From contig NZ_JACWFG010000008.1 of the NCBI RefSeq assembly GCF_019749295.1, positions 1-64,000 on the forward strand: DNA of 64,000 bases, read 5' to 3'. Below, in pieces: positions 54,797 to 64,000 of this stretch. Position numbers and translations under genes: made by a program. The first letter of the stretch is position 1. Each line of letters starts with the position of its first letter. Source of the stretch: Neobacillus niacini (lineage in GTDB: Bacteria; Bacillota; Bacilli; Bacillales; Cytobacillaceae). A model generated the notes under the pieces. That model searched no databases, was not told the DNA's origin, and saw only the letters and a program-made list of their open reading frames with translations.

Positions 54797-56119
54797 CGCT
54801 AAAAATGAAAGGAATACAAGTATTCCCACGATTAATAGAGATACTGTTGAGCCAGTTAGATTATTTGGACTTAGGATAAATCCAATAAATATTAAACTTA
54901 AAGCAAGAAACGCAAGGATGGTTGTGAATGGGAACCATCTAACCTTAAAAGATGGCAGGGTCTTGTATTGCGGCCTTAGCTTTAAATGTGCTGCACAAAT
55001 TCCTATCCAAACCAACATGATGGTGAATCCAGGGATAGTCATAAGGTAACTGATGATATTACTTGGACTAATATAAGCTAGAAAAACACCAACTAATAGA
55101 CAGAGCGTCGTAATTGTAAGTCCAGTAATCGGAATTCCGTTTCTTGTGGTTTTCATTAATACTTTCGGAGCTACTCCGCTTTTTGCCATTGAAAAGAGCG
55201 TTCGCGATGTAGCATATATCCCAGAGTTGGCAGCCGACAGTACAGCTGTTAATAGAATAAAGTTCATCACATGAGCAGCACCTGGAAGCCCGGTAATATT
55301 GAAAACCTGAACGAACGGACTATCCTGCCCCGTGACTTGATTCCAAGGCATAATGCCGCAAATAATTAAGATAGGGAAGATATAAAAAATAATTACCCGC
55401 CATACTGCACCCTTTATGATACTTGGCATTACTCGCTCAGCATCCTGAGTCTCGGTTACAGCTACCCCAATTAACTCGGCACCACCGTACGAAAACATAA
55501 CCACTAAAAAGGCACTTAGCATTCCGCTGACTCCATGAGGAAAAAATCCGCCATGCGCTGTGTAGTTTGCTAGAGGATCCTCAATATTACTAGGTAAAAC
55601 GCCAAAAATAATAAGTGCACCTAATAAGATAAACGCAACCAATGCGACGATCTTTATGCCAGCAAACCAAAATTCCATCTCTCCGTAATATTTTACTGGG
55701 AATAAATTAATGCCAATGATAACAGCAGCACACAGAAGACTCAGAAGCCATAATGGAACAGATGGATACCAAAATTGTAAAAAGCTTCCCGCAGCTAATA
55801 ATTCAACTGTTATCACAATAGTCCAGTTAATCCAATACAGCCAGCCTGTAATAAACGACAGCTTAAAACCAAATGCTCGATAAAGGAGCAGTTGAACATT
55901 GTGATTGGGAAAAGCAATTGCCATCTCACCTAAAGCAGCCATTACAATAAATAATAATAGCCCGCCAATTAAATAAGTAAAGATAACACTAGGTCCCGCA
56001 ATATTTAACGTATCGGAACTCCCTTTGAAAATTCCTGTCCCAATCATGCCGGCTAAAGCGATAAACTGGACATGCCTTGGCAGTAATCCTTTTTTTAATT
56101 CTTGATGATTATTTTCCAT
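54785..56119 (-). CDS. ytnA: Amino acid permease, APC superfamily (YtnA-like)
   Basis: 444 residues with about 12 membrane helices and the APC signature near the N-terminus (IALAGMIGTGIFKGS). YtnA of B. subtilis is a putative amino acid permease (proline/GABA-permease group); the substrate is not established. Start MENNHQELKKG with AGGTAGGA upstream. Monocistronic; shares the terminator with the ATPase gene. Confidence 0.88.
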   Translation of the reverse strand: MENNHQELKKGLLPRHVQFIALAGMIGTGIFKGSSDTLNIAGPSVIFTYLIGGLLLFIVMAALGEMAIAFPNHNVQLLLYRAFGFKLSFITGWLYWINWTIVITVELLAAGSFLQFWYPSVPLWLLSLLCAAVIIGINLFPVKYYGEMEFWFAGIKIVALVAFILLGALIIFGVLPSNIEDPLANYTAHGGFFPHGVSGMLSAFLVVMFSYGGAELIGVAVTETQDAERVMPSIIKGAVWRVIIFYIFPILIICGIMPWNQVTGQDSPFVQVFNITGLPGAAHVMNFILLTAVLSAANSGIYATSRTLFSMAKSGVAPKVLMKTTRNGIPITGLTITTLCLLVGVFLAYISPSNIISYLMTIPGFTIMLVWIGICAAHLKLRPQYKTLPSFKVRWFPFTTILAFLALSLIFIGFILSPNNLTGSTVSLLIVGILVFLSFLAKKK

Positions 56120-56238
56120 GTTGGTCCTACCTTTATTTAAAAATTATCACTCTCTTACATAAACGCTTTTAAGCACTAAAGTATTATACTAATATATCAT
56201 AGTATAATAGATATTCAACCTTATTTTTAAAATAAAAG

Positions 56239-56273
56239 CAAACAAGCACGCGAATTAATCGCGTGCTTGTTTG
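56239..56273 (-). terminator. Terminator after ytzE
   Basis: Arms CAAACAAGCACGCGA / TCGCGTGCTTGTTTG with 5-nt loop. On the minus strand a T-rich stretch follows. Confidence 0.88.
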
Positions 56274-56294
56274 TTCAAACTGTTTATTCATATT

Positions 56295-56516
56295 TTAAGA
56301 AGACATTTTTACTTTCTTTTGTGTGGTCGTCCATTTTCCGCGGCTTGGGCTAATTACCAAGTCATTATAGGCTAAAACATTTAAATCTCGTTGTATGGTG
56401 CGAGGAGTGATACCAAATTCCTCTACAAGTTCTTGCGTCGTGACTGTGCCTTTATTACGAATAAACATGTAGATGCATTTGATGCGGTTTAACATCCGGT
56501 TAGTCGAAGGTTTCAA
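56295..56516 (-). CDS. ytzE: DeoR-type HTH regulator fragment-like protein YtzE
   Basis: 73 residues that comprise just the winged-helix of the DeoR family (TTQELVEEFGITPRTIQRDLNVLAYNDLV). No sugar-binding domain follows, the same as B. subtilis YtzE, so it is a natural short form, not a truncation. TTG start with AGGGAG eight bases upstream. Targets unknown. Confidence 0.88.
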   Translation of the reverse strand: MKPSTNRMLNRIKCIYMFIRNKGTVTTQELVEEFGITPRTIQRDLNVLAYNDLVISPSRGKWTTTQKKVKMSS

Positions 56517-56934
56517 AAAACCACTCCCTATCCTTTTTTCAAACCTATGGCAATTTCCTGCTACCGACAGCCTCTTTGATTAGTATGTAATTTTATTTCC
56601 GCAGACAACTCCTTTTATTCATAAATAGTTGCAGTGGATACCCTGTTGACTTACGTTTATTGTACCCATAATTTCTGAAAATTTCCACCATTAGTGAATA
56701 TTTTACATAAAAATCATCTTTTCTTAACAATTATTGTTCGGTTTTTCTCCTCCTTTGCAAGATTCTTACTACAGTCTATGGTTTTGAATGTTAAGATTAT
56801 GACAAATTAATTGAATTTTTAGTAAATTAATATAGAAAACCATAACGGGAAATTACTTCGTTTTTTTGGTGAATATTGATAGAATATCTGCATGGATATT
56901 AATAACAAATGCAGCTCTTAGGAGGACAACACAT
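56517..56934. other. Spacer between ytzE and pepV
   Basis: No gene recognised. It holds a TTGACT (56646-56651) with TAATTT 17 bases downstream as a possible plus-strand promoter, though far from pepV. A minus-strand GGAGGAG word near 56745-56752 has no start codon at proper distance. Confidence 0.5.
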
Positions 56935-58353
56935 TTGACAAAGATTAATTGGATGGATGAAGTTGAAAAAAGAAAAGATGACTTGTTAAAAGATACCCAA
57001 AATTTATTACATATTAAGAGTCTATTAGACGAAGTAAATACCTTTCCAGATGCGCCACTGGGTAAAGGCGTAAAAGAAGCATTAGATTTTATGCTCACTC
57101 TCGGTGAAAAGGATGGGTTTAAACCAAAGAATGTTGGAAATTTAGCAGGACATTTAGAATTTGGTGAAGGAGAGGAGCTGCTCGGAATTCTCTGCCATGT
57201 TGATGTTGTTCCAGCAGGTGATGGCTGGACAAGTGATCCTTTTGCAGCTGAAATTCGTGAAGGTAAAATATTTGCCCGCGGTGCTATTGATGACAAAGGG
57301 CCAACAATGGCTGCCTACTACGCAATGAAAATAGTATTGGAGCTCGGGCTGCCTCTAAAGAAGCGTGTCAGGATGATTATCGGAACTGACGAAGAAAGTG
57401 ATTGGAGATGTGTGGAGCACTACTTTGAGCATGAAGAAATGCCTGCACTAGGTTTTGCACCTGATGCTGACTTTCCTATCATAAATGCTGAAAAAGGGAT
57501 TGCCGATATGGATATTGTTCAGAAGGTACCTGTTGAGGAAGGTGGAAAAGGTAAAATTGAAGTTCTACGTTTTACTTCTGGACAAAGGTATAACATGGTT
57601 CCTGACCATGCAGCAGTGACTTTAAACATTCTTGAAAATCAAATGGATGTAGTGCAAAGGTTCACAGACTTTATGAAGGAGCATCGATTGGAACACCACT
57701 CACATGTGGAAAACGCAGAGCTAATATTAGAAGTTAAGGGAGTATCTGCACATGGTTTGGAGCCTAAGAATGGAATAAATGCAGGTTTATTTCTAGCAGA
57801 ATTTCTTTCAAAACTAGATCTTAATCGTACAGCCTTAGACTATTTCAAATTCGTTTCCCGCTATTTCTTTAATGATTCTAGAGGAGTGAGTCTTGGAGTA
57901 GCATACTCAGATGATATTTCAGGTGAACTAACCATTAATCCAGGGAAACTTTCATATACACCTCAATCGGGCGGGAGCATTGGGCTGACTTGCCGATATC
58001 CAGTTACCAATAATATGGATGAAACAAGAGAAAAACTGGATGAACTTTTACAGGAAAAAGGGTTTGTAATTGGTAAATTTAAAGATACGAAACCACATTA
58101 TGTAGATGAAAATGAATTCTTAATTCAAACCTTGAAGAAGGTATACGAAGAACAAACAGGAGAAGAGGCATATTTAATATCAATTGGCGGGGGAACTTAC
58201 GCACGGTCATTAAAAAGCGGTGTAGCATTTGGTCCTTTATTTCCAGGCAGACCTGACATTGCCCACCAAAAAGATGAATATATTGATATAGATGACTTAT
58301 TAAAAGCAACCGCCATATATGCGCAGGCAATTTATGAATTGGCTGGAGAATAG
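56935..58353 (+). CDS. pepV: Dipeptidase PepV
   Basis: 472-residue M20-family metallopeptidase. Metal-site motifs seen: CHVDVVPAGDGW, ARGAIDDKGP and GTDEESDWRC, then DADFPIINAEKG. Hydrolyses dipeptides, probably in the cytoplasm. The TTG at 56935 is the start because TAGGAGGA lies eight bases before; the longer frame from 56866 has none. Followed by dat 24 bp downstream, an operon likely linked to D-amino-acid or peptide turnover. Confidence 0.92.
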   Translation: MTKINWMDEVEKRKDDLLKDTQNLLHIKSLLDEVNTFPDAPLGKGVKEALDFMLTLGEKDGFKPKNVGNLAGHLEFGEGEELLGILCHVDVVPAGDGWTSDPFAAEIREGKIFARGAIDDKGPTMAAYYAMKIVLELGLPLKKRVRMIIGTDEESDWRCVEHYFEHEEMPALGFAPDADFPIINAEKGIADMDIVQKVPVEEGGKGKIEVLRFTSGQRYNMVPDHAAVTLNILENQMDVVQRFTDFMKEHRLEHHSHVENAELILEVKGVSAHGLEPKNGINAGLFLAEFLSKLDLNRTALDYFKFVSRYFFNDSRGVSLGVAYSDDISGELTINPGKLSYTPQSGGSIGLTCRYPVTNNMDETREKLDELLQEKGFVIGKFKDTKPHYVDENEFLIQTLKKVYEEQTGEEAYLISIGGGTYARSLKSGVAFGPLFPGRPDIAHQKDEYIDIDDLLKATAIYAQAIYELAGE

Positions 58354-58377
58354 TAAAAGAAAAAGGGGAATGTAAAT

Positions 58378-59238
58378 ATGGAGTTTGCTTTACTAAATGG
58401 AAACATTATTAAGCGTTCAGATGCCAAAATAGATATCGAAGACCGTGGTTATCAATTTGGGGATGGCGTGTACGAAGTCATTCGTATCTACAATGGAAGA
58501 ATGTTTACGATCGATGAACATTTAAACAGATTTTTGAAAAGCGCTGAGAGTATAGGGATTTCTATCCCATTTACGAGTCTTCAATTAAAAGAGTTGTTAG
58601 ATGAACTCCTGCTGAAAAACAATCTTGAAACAGGGAATATCTATATGCAGGTTACGAGGGGAACAGCACCGCGAAATCATTTATTTCCAAGTGGAGATAT
58701 AATGCCGACACTTGTGGCTTATACGATAAAGGGAGTAAGACCGCTGGAAAGTCTGAAATCAGGAGTAAAGGCTATTTTAACGGAGGACATTCGCTGGCTT
58801 CGCTGTGATATAAAAAGCTTGAATTTACTTGGTAATCTTTTGGCTAAACAAAAAGCCAGTGAACAGGGCTGTTTTGAAGCCATTCAACATCGCGGGGATG
58901 ATGTCACGGAAGGAAGTTCATCTAATATCTTTATCGTTAAAAATGGGACTGTAATCACCCATGAATCGAACCACTTAATTTTAAAAGGGATTACAAAAGA
59001 TGTTATTTTAGATATTTGTGTAATAAATAATATTCCTGTTCAGGAACGGACTTTTTCAGTGGCTGAACTTGAGGAAGCTGACGAAGTGTTCCTTTCAAGC
59101 ACAACGGCTGAAGTAATGCCGGTTGTAGAAATAAACGGGAAAAAAGTACAGTCAGGCGTACCAGGGCACACAACCCGGAAGTTGCAGGAATTATTTGAAA
59201 AAGAAATTGAGAATCAATGCGGGGTACTCCTTAGATAG
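58378..59238 (+). CDS. dat: D-amino acid (D-alanine) aminotransferase Dat
   Basis: 286-residue fold-type IV PLP enzyme. The PLP lysine is K146 in CDIKSLNLLGN, and EGSSSNIFIV and SSTTAEVMPV follow. Interconverts D-alanine and D-glutamate, supplying cell-wall D-Glu. Fold-type IV relatives (branched-chain aminotransferase) are less likely given the YQFGDGVYEV pattern. Start ATG with AAAGGGGAATG region upstream; terminator follows. Confidence 0.92.
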   Translation: MEFALLNGNIIKRSDAKIDIEDRGYQFGDGVYEVIRIYNGRMFTIDEHLNRFLKSAESIGISIPFTSLQLKELLDELLLKNNLETGNIYMQVTRGTAPRNHLFPSGDIMPTLVAYTIKGVRPLESLKSGVKAILTEDIRWLRCDIKSLNLLGNLLAKQKASEQGCFEAIQHRGDDVTEGSSSNIFIVKNGTVITHESNHLILKGITKDVILDICVINNIPVQERTFSVAELEEADEVFLSSTTAEVMPVVEINGKKVQSGVPGHTTRKLQELFEKEIENQCGVLLR

Positions 59239-59256
59239 AGTATGTAGAATGTTCGA

Positions 59257-59289
59257 CGTGCAGCAGATGAAAAGTCTGCTGCACGTTTT
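59257..59289 (+). terminator. Terminator of pepV-dat
   Basis: Arms CGTGCAGCAGA / TCTGCTGCACG with a 7-nt loop and TTTT. Confidence 0.85.
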
Positions 59290-59360
59290 CTTATGTCTTA
59301 ATCGTTAAAATACATACAAGTTGTAAAAAATAGTCTAAAATGAAGAAAGGTATGATAAAA

Positions 59361-59927
59361 ATGAATCAGCAAACACATTTTTTCTTTGCGGTGAAAATTC
59401 CGCAAGAAACAAAGTTAATTTTAAAACAAAAGGAAGAGATGTTAAAAGAAATCCTTCTATTTAACCGCTGGGTCCACCATGAAGACTTGCATATTACTTT
59501 AGCTTTTCTAGGCAATGCCCCAACTGAGAAATTATCCACTGCTATAGACAATGTTCGTCAAGCATTAAGCCAATCACAGGGATTTCAACTGGAAATAAAC
59601 AAGCTGGGAATCTTCGGAAAGATAGAATCACCTAGGATCTTTTGGGTTGATACAAAGGATAGTAATGAATTGCAGGGTGTTAGGACAAAAGTGTTTACAG
59701 CCTGCACAGGTGCTGGATTTCAGCTTGAAACCAGACCTTTTAAACCTCATATTACACTTGCAAGAAAGTGGGCAGGAGATCAGCCTTTTCACAAAAATCT
59801 CCTTGATGTGTGGCGCGAGCTTCAACCAGAGCCACTATCATTTAAAGTGAATGAAGTTGTCTTATATCAAACACATCTTGATAAGACACCAAAATACGAG
59901 GCAGTAAAAACATACCAATTAGAATAA
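59361..59927 (+). CDS. thpR: RNA 2',3'-cyclic phosphodiesterase ThpR
   Basis: 188-residue 2H-phosphoesterase with the two catalytic HxT motifs in HITLAFLG and HITLARKW. Hydrolyses 2',3'-cyclic phosphates; formerly called 2'-5' RNA ligase. Known as ytlP in B. subtilis. The ATG at 59361 has AAAGG about ten bases before. First of a run with the lipid kinase and pullulanase. Confidence 0.88.
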   Translation: MNQQTHFFFAVKIPQETKLILKQKEEMLKEILLFNRWVHHEDLHITLAFLGNAPTEKLSTAIDNVRQALSQSQGFQLEINKLGIFGKIESPRIFWVDTKDSNELQGVRTKVFTACTGAGFQLETRPFKPHITLARKWAGDQPFHKNLLDVWRELQPEPLSFKVNEVVLYQTHLDKTPKYEAVKTYQLE

Positions 59928-59957
59928 AAGAAAATTAACGCGGCAAAGGTTGGTTGT

Positions 59958-60941
59958 ATGAAACAAATCTATTTTATTATCAATCCAAAGGCTAGGAATG
60001 GTTACAGTTTAAAGATTTGGAAAAAGGTTGAATCGAGACTAATGGATGATAAGATTCCTTATTTGGCCTTCTTTACTGAATACCAGGGTCATGCAATCAA
60101 ACTGGCAGCACAAATTGCACAAAAGAATAATGATAAAAAAATCATAATTGCAGTTGGAGGGGACGGAACAATAAGTGAAGTCATGAATGGAATGGCTTCA
60201 TATTCCAACATTACACTTGGTTTTATTCCAGGCGGCTCTGGTAATGATTTCTCAAGAGGTTTTCAAATACCAGCTAAACCAGAAGAAGCTTTAACGGTGA
60301 TTCTTCGACTTATGAAAGAGGAAGCACCCTTAGTGGATATTGGAAAAATCACCATGGTGGATCATTCTGAGCATTATTTTATTAATAATATGGGTGCAGG
60401 ATTTGACGCACTGGTTTCACATGAAGTAAACCATTCAAAAACAAAGGCTTGGCTAAATAAACTATCTATTGGCCGATTGGTATATGTGTATTTTTTACTA
60501 AAAAAACTCTTTTCTTATAAATGCACAACAATTGATTTATCAATTGACGGTAATAGGCATATACTTGAACAAACATGGTTTGTAACTGTTTCCAATCAAC
60601 CCTATTATGGGGGAGGAATGATGATTGCGCCTGATGCAGTCCCGGATGATGGATTTTTAGATATTACGGTTGCCCATAGATTGTCAAGGTTGAAGCTATT
60701 ATTGGTCTTTATAAGTGTATTTTGGGGTAAGCACGTCCATTTTAAAGAAGTAAAAACATTTAAAGGCCGGAGGGTAAGTATTCAATCCTCTTCCCCATTG
60801 TATGTCCACGCAGACGGTGAAGATATTGGATATACTCCGCTGAATATTCAAGTTCAAACAAATACACTTAAAGTAGTAACGAGAAGGAGAAGTATGCGAG
60901 AAACTGTTCTGAAAGAGAGGGACTCGAATGAACTCCAATGA
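59958..60941 (+). CDS. ytlR: Diacylglycerol/sphingosine-kinase-type lipid kinase YtlR
   Basis: 327 residues with the DAGK catalytic nucleotide motif VGGDGT, GFIPGGSGNDFSRGF and MGAGFDALVS. Probably phosphorylates a membrane lipid alcohol. Its last 14 nt overlap the pullulanase start. Substrate is not determined by sequence; DgkB is the established paralogue. Confidence 0.88.
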   Translation: MKQIYFIINPKARNGYSLKIWKKVESRLMDDKIPYLAFFTEYQGHAIKLAAQIAQKNNDKKIIIAVGGDGTISEVMNGMASYSNITLGFIPGGSGNDFSRGFQIPAKPEEALTVILRLMKEEAPLVDIGKITMVDHSEHYFINNMGAGFDALVSHEVNHSKTKAWLNKLSIGRLVYVYFLLKKLFSYKCTTIDLSIDGNRHILEQTWFVTVSNQPYYGGGMMIAPDAVPDDGFLDITVAHRLSRLKLLLVFISVFWGKHVHFKEVKTFKGRRVSIQSSSPLYVHADGEDIGYTPLNIQVQTNTLKVVTRRRSMRETVLKERDSNELQ

Positions 60942-63075
60942 ACGTATTTTTCTGGCTTATATAGATGAGATGGATATCATTACGATTCTTCTTCCACTTT
61001 CCTATCATCATGGTTCGTCTTCCACTTTCTCGATTATGGATGAATCACAGAAAATGACACCCTTGCAGATTATTAAAAAACAGCATATCGAAAATAATAA
61101 TAAATATATTTGTCGACTTGCTGAAGAGCTTACATTTGGTCACCCTTATTGGGTTGTCGATGAGCATGGAGGAAAAACCGATCTTCAAATAGGGGCCGTC
61201 ATTCGAACAGCTCCTTTTGATGACCGATTTTTCTATGACGGAAGTGACCTGGGTGTTTGTATTAATGATCACCAAACGCAATTTAAACTATGGGCACCCA
61301 CAGCTACCCAAGTAAAATTAAAATTACGTAAGCCTAACAGCTCTTTTTCTGAGATCATCAAAATGAGACGAGAGGAAAAAGGTGTTTGGTCAACGGTGGT
61401 CCATTCTGATTTAGAACTTTATCAATATACTTTTTTAATCCTCGTTAACAAAGAATGGCGTGAATCTGTTGATCCATATGCTGTGGCTGTCACAGCCAAT
61501 GGGGAGCTCGGGGTTATTGTAAAGTTAGAGAAAACGCGGAGGCAGAAACCTGTATTGCCTCCTATTGAAAATCCAGTCGATGCTATTATTTATGAGACAC
61601 ATATTAGGGACTTCACCATCCACCCTAATAGCGGTGTGAAGCATAAGGGTCTTTATTTAGGTGCTGCTGAGCTAAATACAAAGGGGAAAGACGGCGGGTC
61701 CACAGGTCTCTCCTATGTAAAGGAATTAGGTATTACTCATATTGAATTCCTGCCTTTCAATGATTTTGCAGGTGTGGATGAATTAGAGCCGGACAAAGAC
61801 TATAACTGGGGATATAACCCCATTCACTTTAATGTTCCGGAAGGCTCTTACTCGACGAATCCTTCTGACCCTTATGCCAGAATCCTTGAGCTCAAACAAA
61901 TGATTGATACCATTCACAGTCAAGGAATAAGAGTTATCATGGATGTTGTTTATAATCATGTATTTATCAGGGAGACATCAACGTTTGAGAAGGTTGTTCC
62001 AGGATATTACTTCCGCCATAATGAACTTGGTTTTCCATCCAATGGAACAGGGGTCGGTAATGACATTGCCTCAGAGAGAAAGATGGTGAGAAAGTTTATT
62101 CTGGACTCGGTACGTTTTTGGATGGAAGAATATCATATCGATGCATTTCGCTTTGACTTAATGGGGATATTGGATATTGAAACGATGCTGGAAGTTAGAA
62201 AGACATGTGACAGTATTCAAGAAGGCACTCTGATTATTGGCGAGGGCTGGAATTTGAATACCCCGCTTCCGATTGATAAAAAGGCGATCATTCGTAATCA
62301 TTCGAAGCTTCCCAATATTGGACAATTTAACGATAAATTTCGTGACTCGATAAAGGGTAATACTTTTTACTTGTATGATAAAGGTTATGTTCTCGGAAAT
62401 GAGCATTACTATGAAGGGGCAAAAGATGTAATAATTGGAAGCGTAGGGATGGATAAAAAAGAAACCGGACTTCTAACAAATCCTTCGCAATCAGTGAACT
62501 ATGTTGAATGCCATGATAATCATACAATGTGGGATAAACTCCTTTCCTGTCTTCCCGATATGGACGAATTACTCCATATAAAATACCACAGGCTGGCAAC
62601 AGGGCTTGTAATTTTATCTCAGGGTACTCCTTTTCTTCACAGCGGTCAGGAGTTCTTCCGTACCAAGCGGGGTGACGGGAACAGCTATAAATCACCAGAC
62701 CATATTAACCAGCTCGATTGGAATCGAAAGCAGCTTTTCTACGATAATGTAAAATATATTAAAGGGTTAATCCAAATTAGAAAACAGTTAACGTGCTTCC
62801 GATTAAGAACTGGGGATGATATAAGGAATCAAATTAAGCTTTTACCGCTCCCAAGTCCGTTGATTGGTTATAGTCTGCAAAATCATAATCATGATTTCCG
62901 TGAAGTACTTTTACTGATTAATCCTTTGAGAAAGAAGCAATCTATTCCGATTCCTGAGGGCGATTGGATTGTTCTAGCCAATGAAAAAGCAGCGGGAATT
63001 TCTTCCATAGAAAGTGTTGCGGGAAATGAATTAGTTGTAGAATCGGTTTGTTTAACCATTATAGCAAAAAAATAG
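60928..63075 (+). CDS. pulA: Type I pullulanase (AmyX/PulA)
   Basis: 715-residue GH13 debranching enzyme: N-terminal accessory domain, CBM48 (about 105-200, FKLWAPTA), then the barrel with the type I signature YNWGYNP, nucleophile D410 in FRFDLMG, acid E439 in GEGW and VECHDNHT. No signal peptide, so it probably acts in the cytoplasm on branched glycogen limit dextrins, complementing GlgB and GlgP. The N-terminal 90 residues are variable. AGAGGGA precedes the ATG. Confidence 0.94.
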   Translation: MNSNERIFLAYIDEMDIITILLPLSYHHGSSSTFSIMDESQKMTPLQIIKKQHIENNNKYICRLAEELTFGHPYWVVDEHGGKTDLQIGAVIRTAPFDDRFFYDGSDLGVCINDHQTQFKLWAPTATQVKLKLRKPNSSFSEIIKMRREEKGVWSTVVHSDLELYQYTFLILVNKEWRESVDPYAVAVTANGELGVIVKLEKTRRQKPVLPPIENPVDAIIYETHIRDFTIHPNSGVKHKGLYLGAAELNTKGKDGGSTGLSYVKELGITHIEFLPFNDFAGVDELEPDKDYNWGYNPIHFNVPEGSYSTNPSDPYARILELKQMIDTIHSQGIRVIMDVVYNHVFIRETSTFEKVVPGYYFRHNELGFPSNGTGVGNDIASERKMVRKFILDSVRFWMEEYHIDAFRFDLMGILDIETMLEVRKTCDSIQEGTLIIGEGWNLNTPLPIDKKAIIRNHSKLPNIGQFNDKFRDSIKGNTFYLYDKGYVLGNEHYYEGAKDVIIGSVGMDKKETGLLTNPSQSVNYVECHDNHTMWDKLLSCLPDMDELLHIKYHRLATGLVILSQGTPFLHSGQEFFRTKRGDGNSYKSPDHINQLDWNRKQLFYDNVKYIKGLIQIRKQLTCFRLRTGDDIRNQIKLLPLPSPLIGYSLQNHNHDFREVLLLINPLRKKQSIPIPEGDWIVLANEKAAGISSIESVAGNELVVESVCLTIIAKK

Positions 63076-63130
63076 TTTGTTCAGATTTACTTGACGACTT
63101 AAGCTAATTGGAGATAAAATTTAGTAAGAT

Positions 63131-63164
63131 GGCTATTGTGTGTAATTGTCCAATAGCTTTTTTT
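63131..63164 (+). terminator. Terminator of pulA
   Basis: Stem GCTATTG / CAATAGC with a 12-nt loop and T7. Confidence 0.78.
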
Positions 63165-63260
63165 ATTTTTATTCATGACTCTTACTACTTTACTTATATA
63201 ACTACTAAATGGGAAATTGTACTCCCATTTGAGAACGGCATAAATTGAAGGTGAACAATT

Positions 63261-64000
63261 TTGGAACATATATTAGGACAAGAATGGGAGATTGTCCCTG
63301 CGGGGGGCGCAACGGGAGAAGCCTTTTATGCTAGCTATAAGGAGCAAAGGCTTTTTCTAAAACGCAATTCCTCTCCTTTTCTAGCAGTATTATCTGCAGA
63401 AGGAATCGTCCCAAAGCTTGTTTGGACAAAGCGATTGGAAAACGGAGATGTGATTACAGCACAGCAATGGCTGCCTGGACGGGAATTAAAACCGCATGAC
63501 ATGAATCATGAAAATGTTGCAAGGATGCTTCGGAAGATTCACCGCTCTGAACCGATGGTAGGGATGTTAAGCAGGCTTGAAAAAGAGCCTTTGCAGCCTG
63601 AAACCATTTTTCAATCCGTTGTCGTGGACTTGGATGAAGAGGTGTTATCGTTACCCGTTGTTAAAGAGACGCTAAGTTTTCTATTAAACGAAGCATCAAA
63701 TGTCCTATGTAACGAGAAGGTAGTTTGTCATGGCGATGTCAATCATAACAACTGGCTGTTAACGGAAGACAACCAGTTGTATTTAATTGACTGGGATGGT
63801 GCAATGATAGCAGACCCGGCAATTGACCTGGGAATGCTTCTTTACTTGTATATTCCTAAAGACGATTGGAATAGCTGGTTAGCCATGTACGGAAAACCTT
63901 TAACGGACAACTTAAAATTAAGAATGAGATGGTATGTGGCACTGCAGACACTATCTTCCATTCAATTCTACAAGAACAAAGGCCGGCTAGAGGAAATGGA
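63261..64000 (+). CDS. ytmP: Phosphotransferase YtmP (APH/choline kinase fold), 3' end missing
   Basis: Open from the TTG at 63261 to the window edge (246 codons). The kinase motif HGDVNHNNW (catalytic loop) and LIDWDG (metal site) are intact, and LFLKRN supplies the N-lobe lysine. B. subtilis YtmP is a putative small-molecule kinase located directly before trmB. GAAGGTG lies eight bases upstream. The remaining C-terminal codons lie beyond the window. Confidence 0.88.
   Translation, partial: MEHILGQEWEIVPAGGATGEAFYASYKEQRLFLKRNSSPFLAVLSAEGIVPKLVWTKRLENGDVITAQQWLPGRELKPHDMNHENVARMLRKIHRSEPMVGMLSRLEKEPLQPETIFQSVVVDLDEEVLSLPVVKETLSFLLNEASNVLCNEKVVCHGDVNHNNWLLTEDNQLYLIDWDGAMIADPAIDLGMLLYLYIPKDDWNSWLAMYGKPLTDNLKLRMRWYVALQTLSSIQFYKNKGRLEEM

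Noticed and set aside
56560-56760. Minus-strand AAAGGAGGAG word with a possible 45-codon frame (MLRKDDFYVKYS...)
   Set aside because: The TTG needed lies about 17 bases from the site, too far, and the product resembles nothing recognised.

Overview
The window looks like chromosomal core DNA of a low-GC Gram-positive spore former of the Bacillaceae. Gene order and protein sequences match the Bacillus subtilis rrnB-trnB / glg / men / ytk-ytl-ytm-yto-ytp-ytq-ytf-ytg region, and a Cse60-type sporulation protein is present. A complete NrfH/NrfA respiratory ammonification module is absent from B. subtilis but known from ammonifying Bacillus relatives such as the vireti/bataviensis (Neobacillus) group. 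That placement is an inference from memory of gene order, not from a search.

Layout. 1-2257: 3' end of a 5S rRNA, then 21 tRNA genes in the order of B. subtilis trnB, with a likely internal promoter before the initiator tRNA and a terminator. 2311-2622: a 52-bp tandem repeat array in a gene-poor spacer. 3155-11067: the glycogen operon glgBCDAP with overlapping genes. 11109-19909: menaquinone genes, menA on the minus strand and menFDHBEC on the plus strand. 19941-28298: small conserved genes, a zinc-binding lipoprotein behind a Zur-like operator, a beta-carbonic anhydrase, yidD, luxS, the nudix gene ytkD, an ABC importer (ytlA-ytlC-ytlD order) and ytmA/ytmB. 28338-38570: pckA, metK behind a SAM-I riboswitch, asnB, ytoA, ytpAB (lipid/terpenoid), ytqBA (tRNA wobble-uridine modification) and ytzC plus a small overlapping gene. 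38685-41730: two FNR-like palindromes, a secreted membrane-anchored protein of unknown function, nrfH and nrfA. 42267-42551: a second, different 52-bp tandem array. 42629-52740: a NERD-domain protein, an MFS transporter, T-box-leuS, a rhodanese, cse60, ytfP, the ytgP flippase, a pseudouridine synthase, and dps with a PerR-like box. 52850-52976: a short element with perfect 19-bp terminal inverted repeats. 53073-64000: a long-form speD, a stand-alone AAA ATPase, an amino-acid permease, ytzE, pepV-dat, thpR, a lipid kinase, a type I pullulanase and the 5' part of ytmP.

The genes connect into several themes. GlgB/C/D/A/P with the pullulanase cover synthesis and breakdown of branched glucan. The men genes supply the quinol that NrfH would use to feed electrons to NrfA when nitrite is present without oxygen, and the two FNR-like sites fit that condition. 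MetK, LuxS and SpeD all belong to S-adenosylmethionine metabolism. No obviously new defence or mobile system is present. The most interesting items are the unknown first gene of the nrf locus with its paired FNR-like sites, the two 52-bp arrays that share period and a core motif, and the compact inverted-repeat element.
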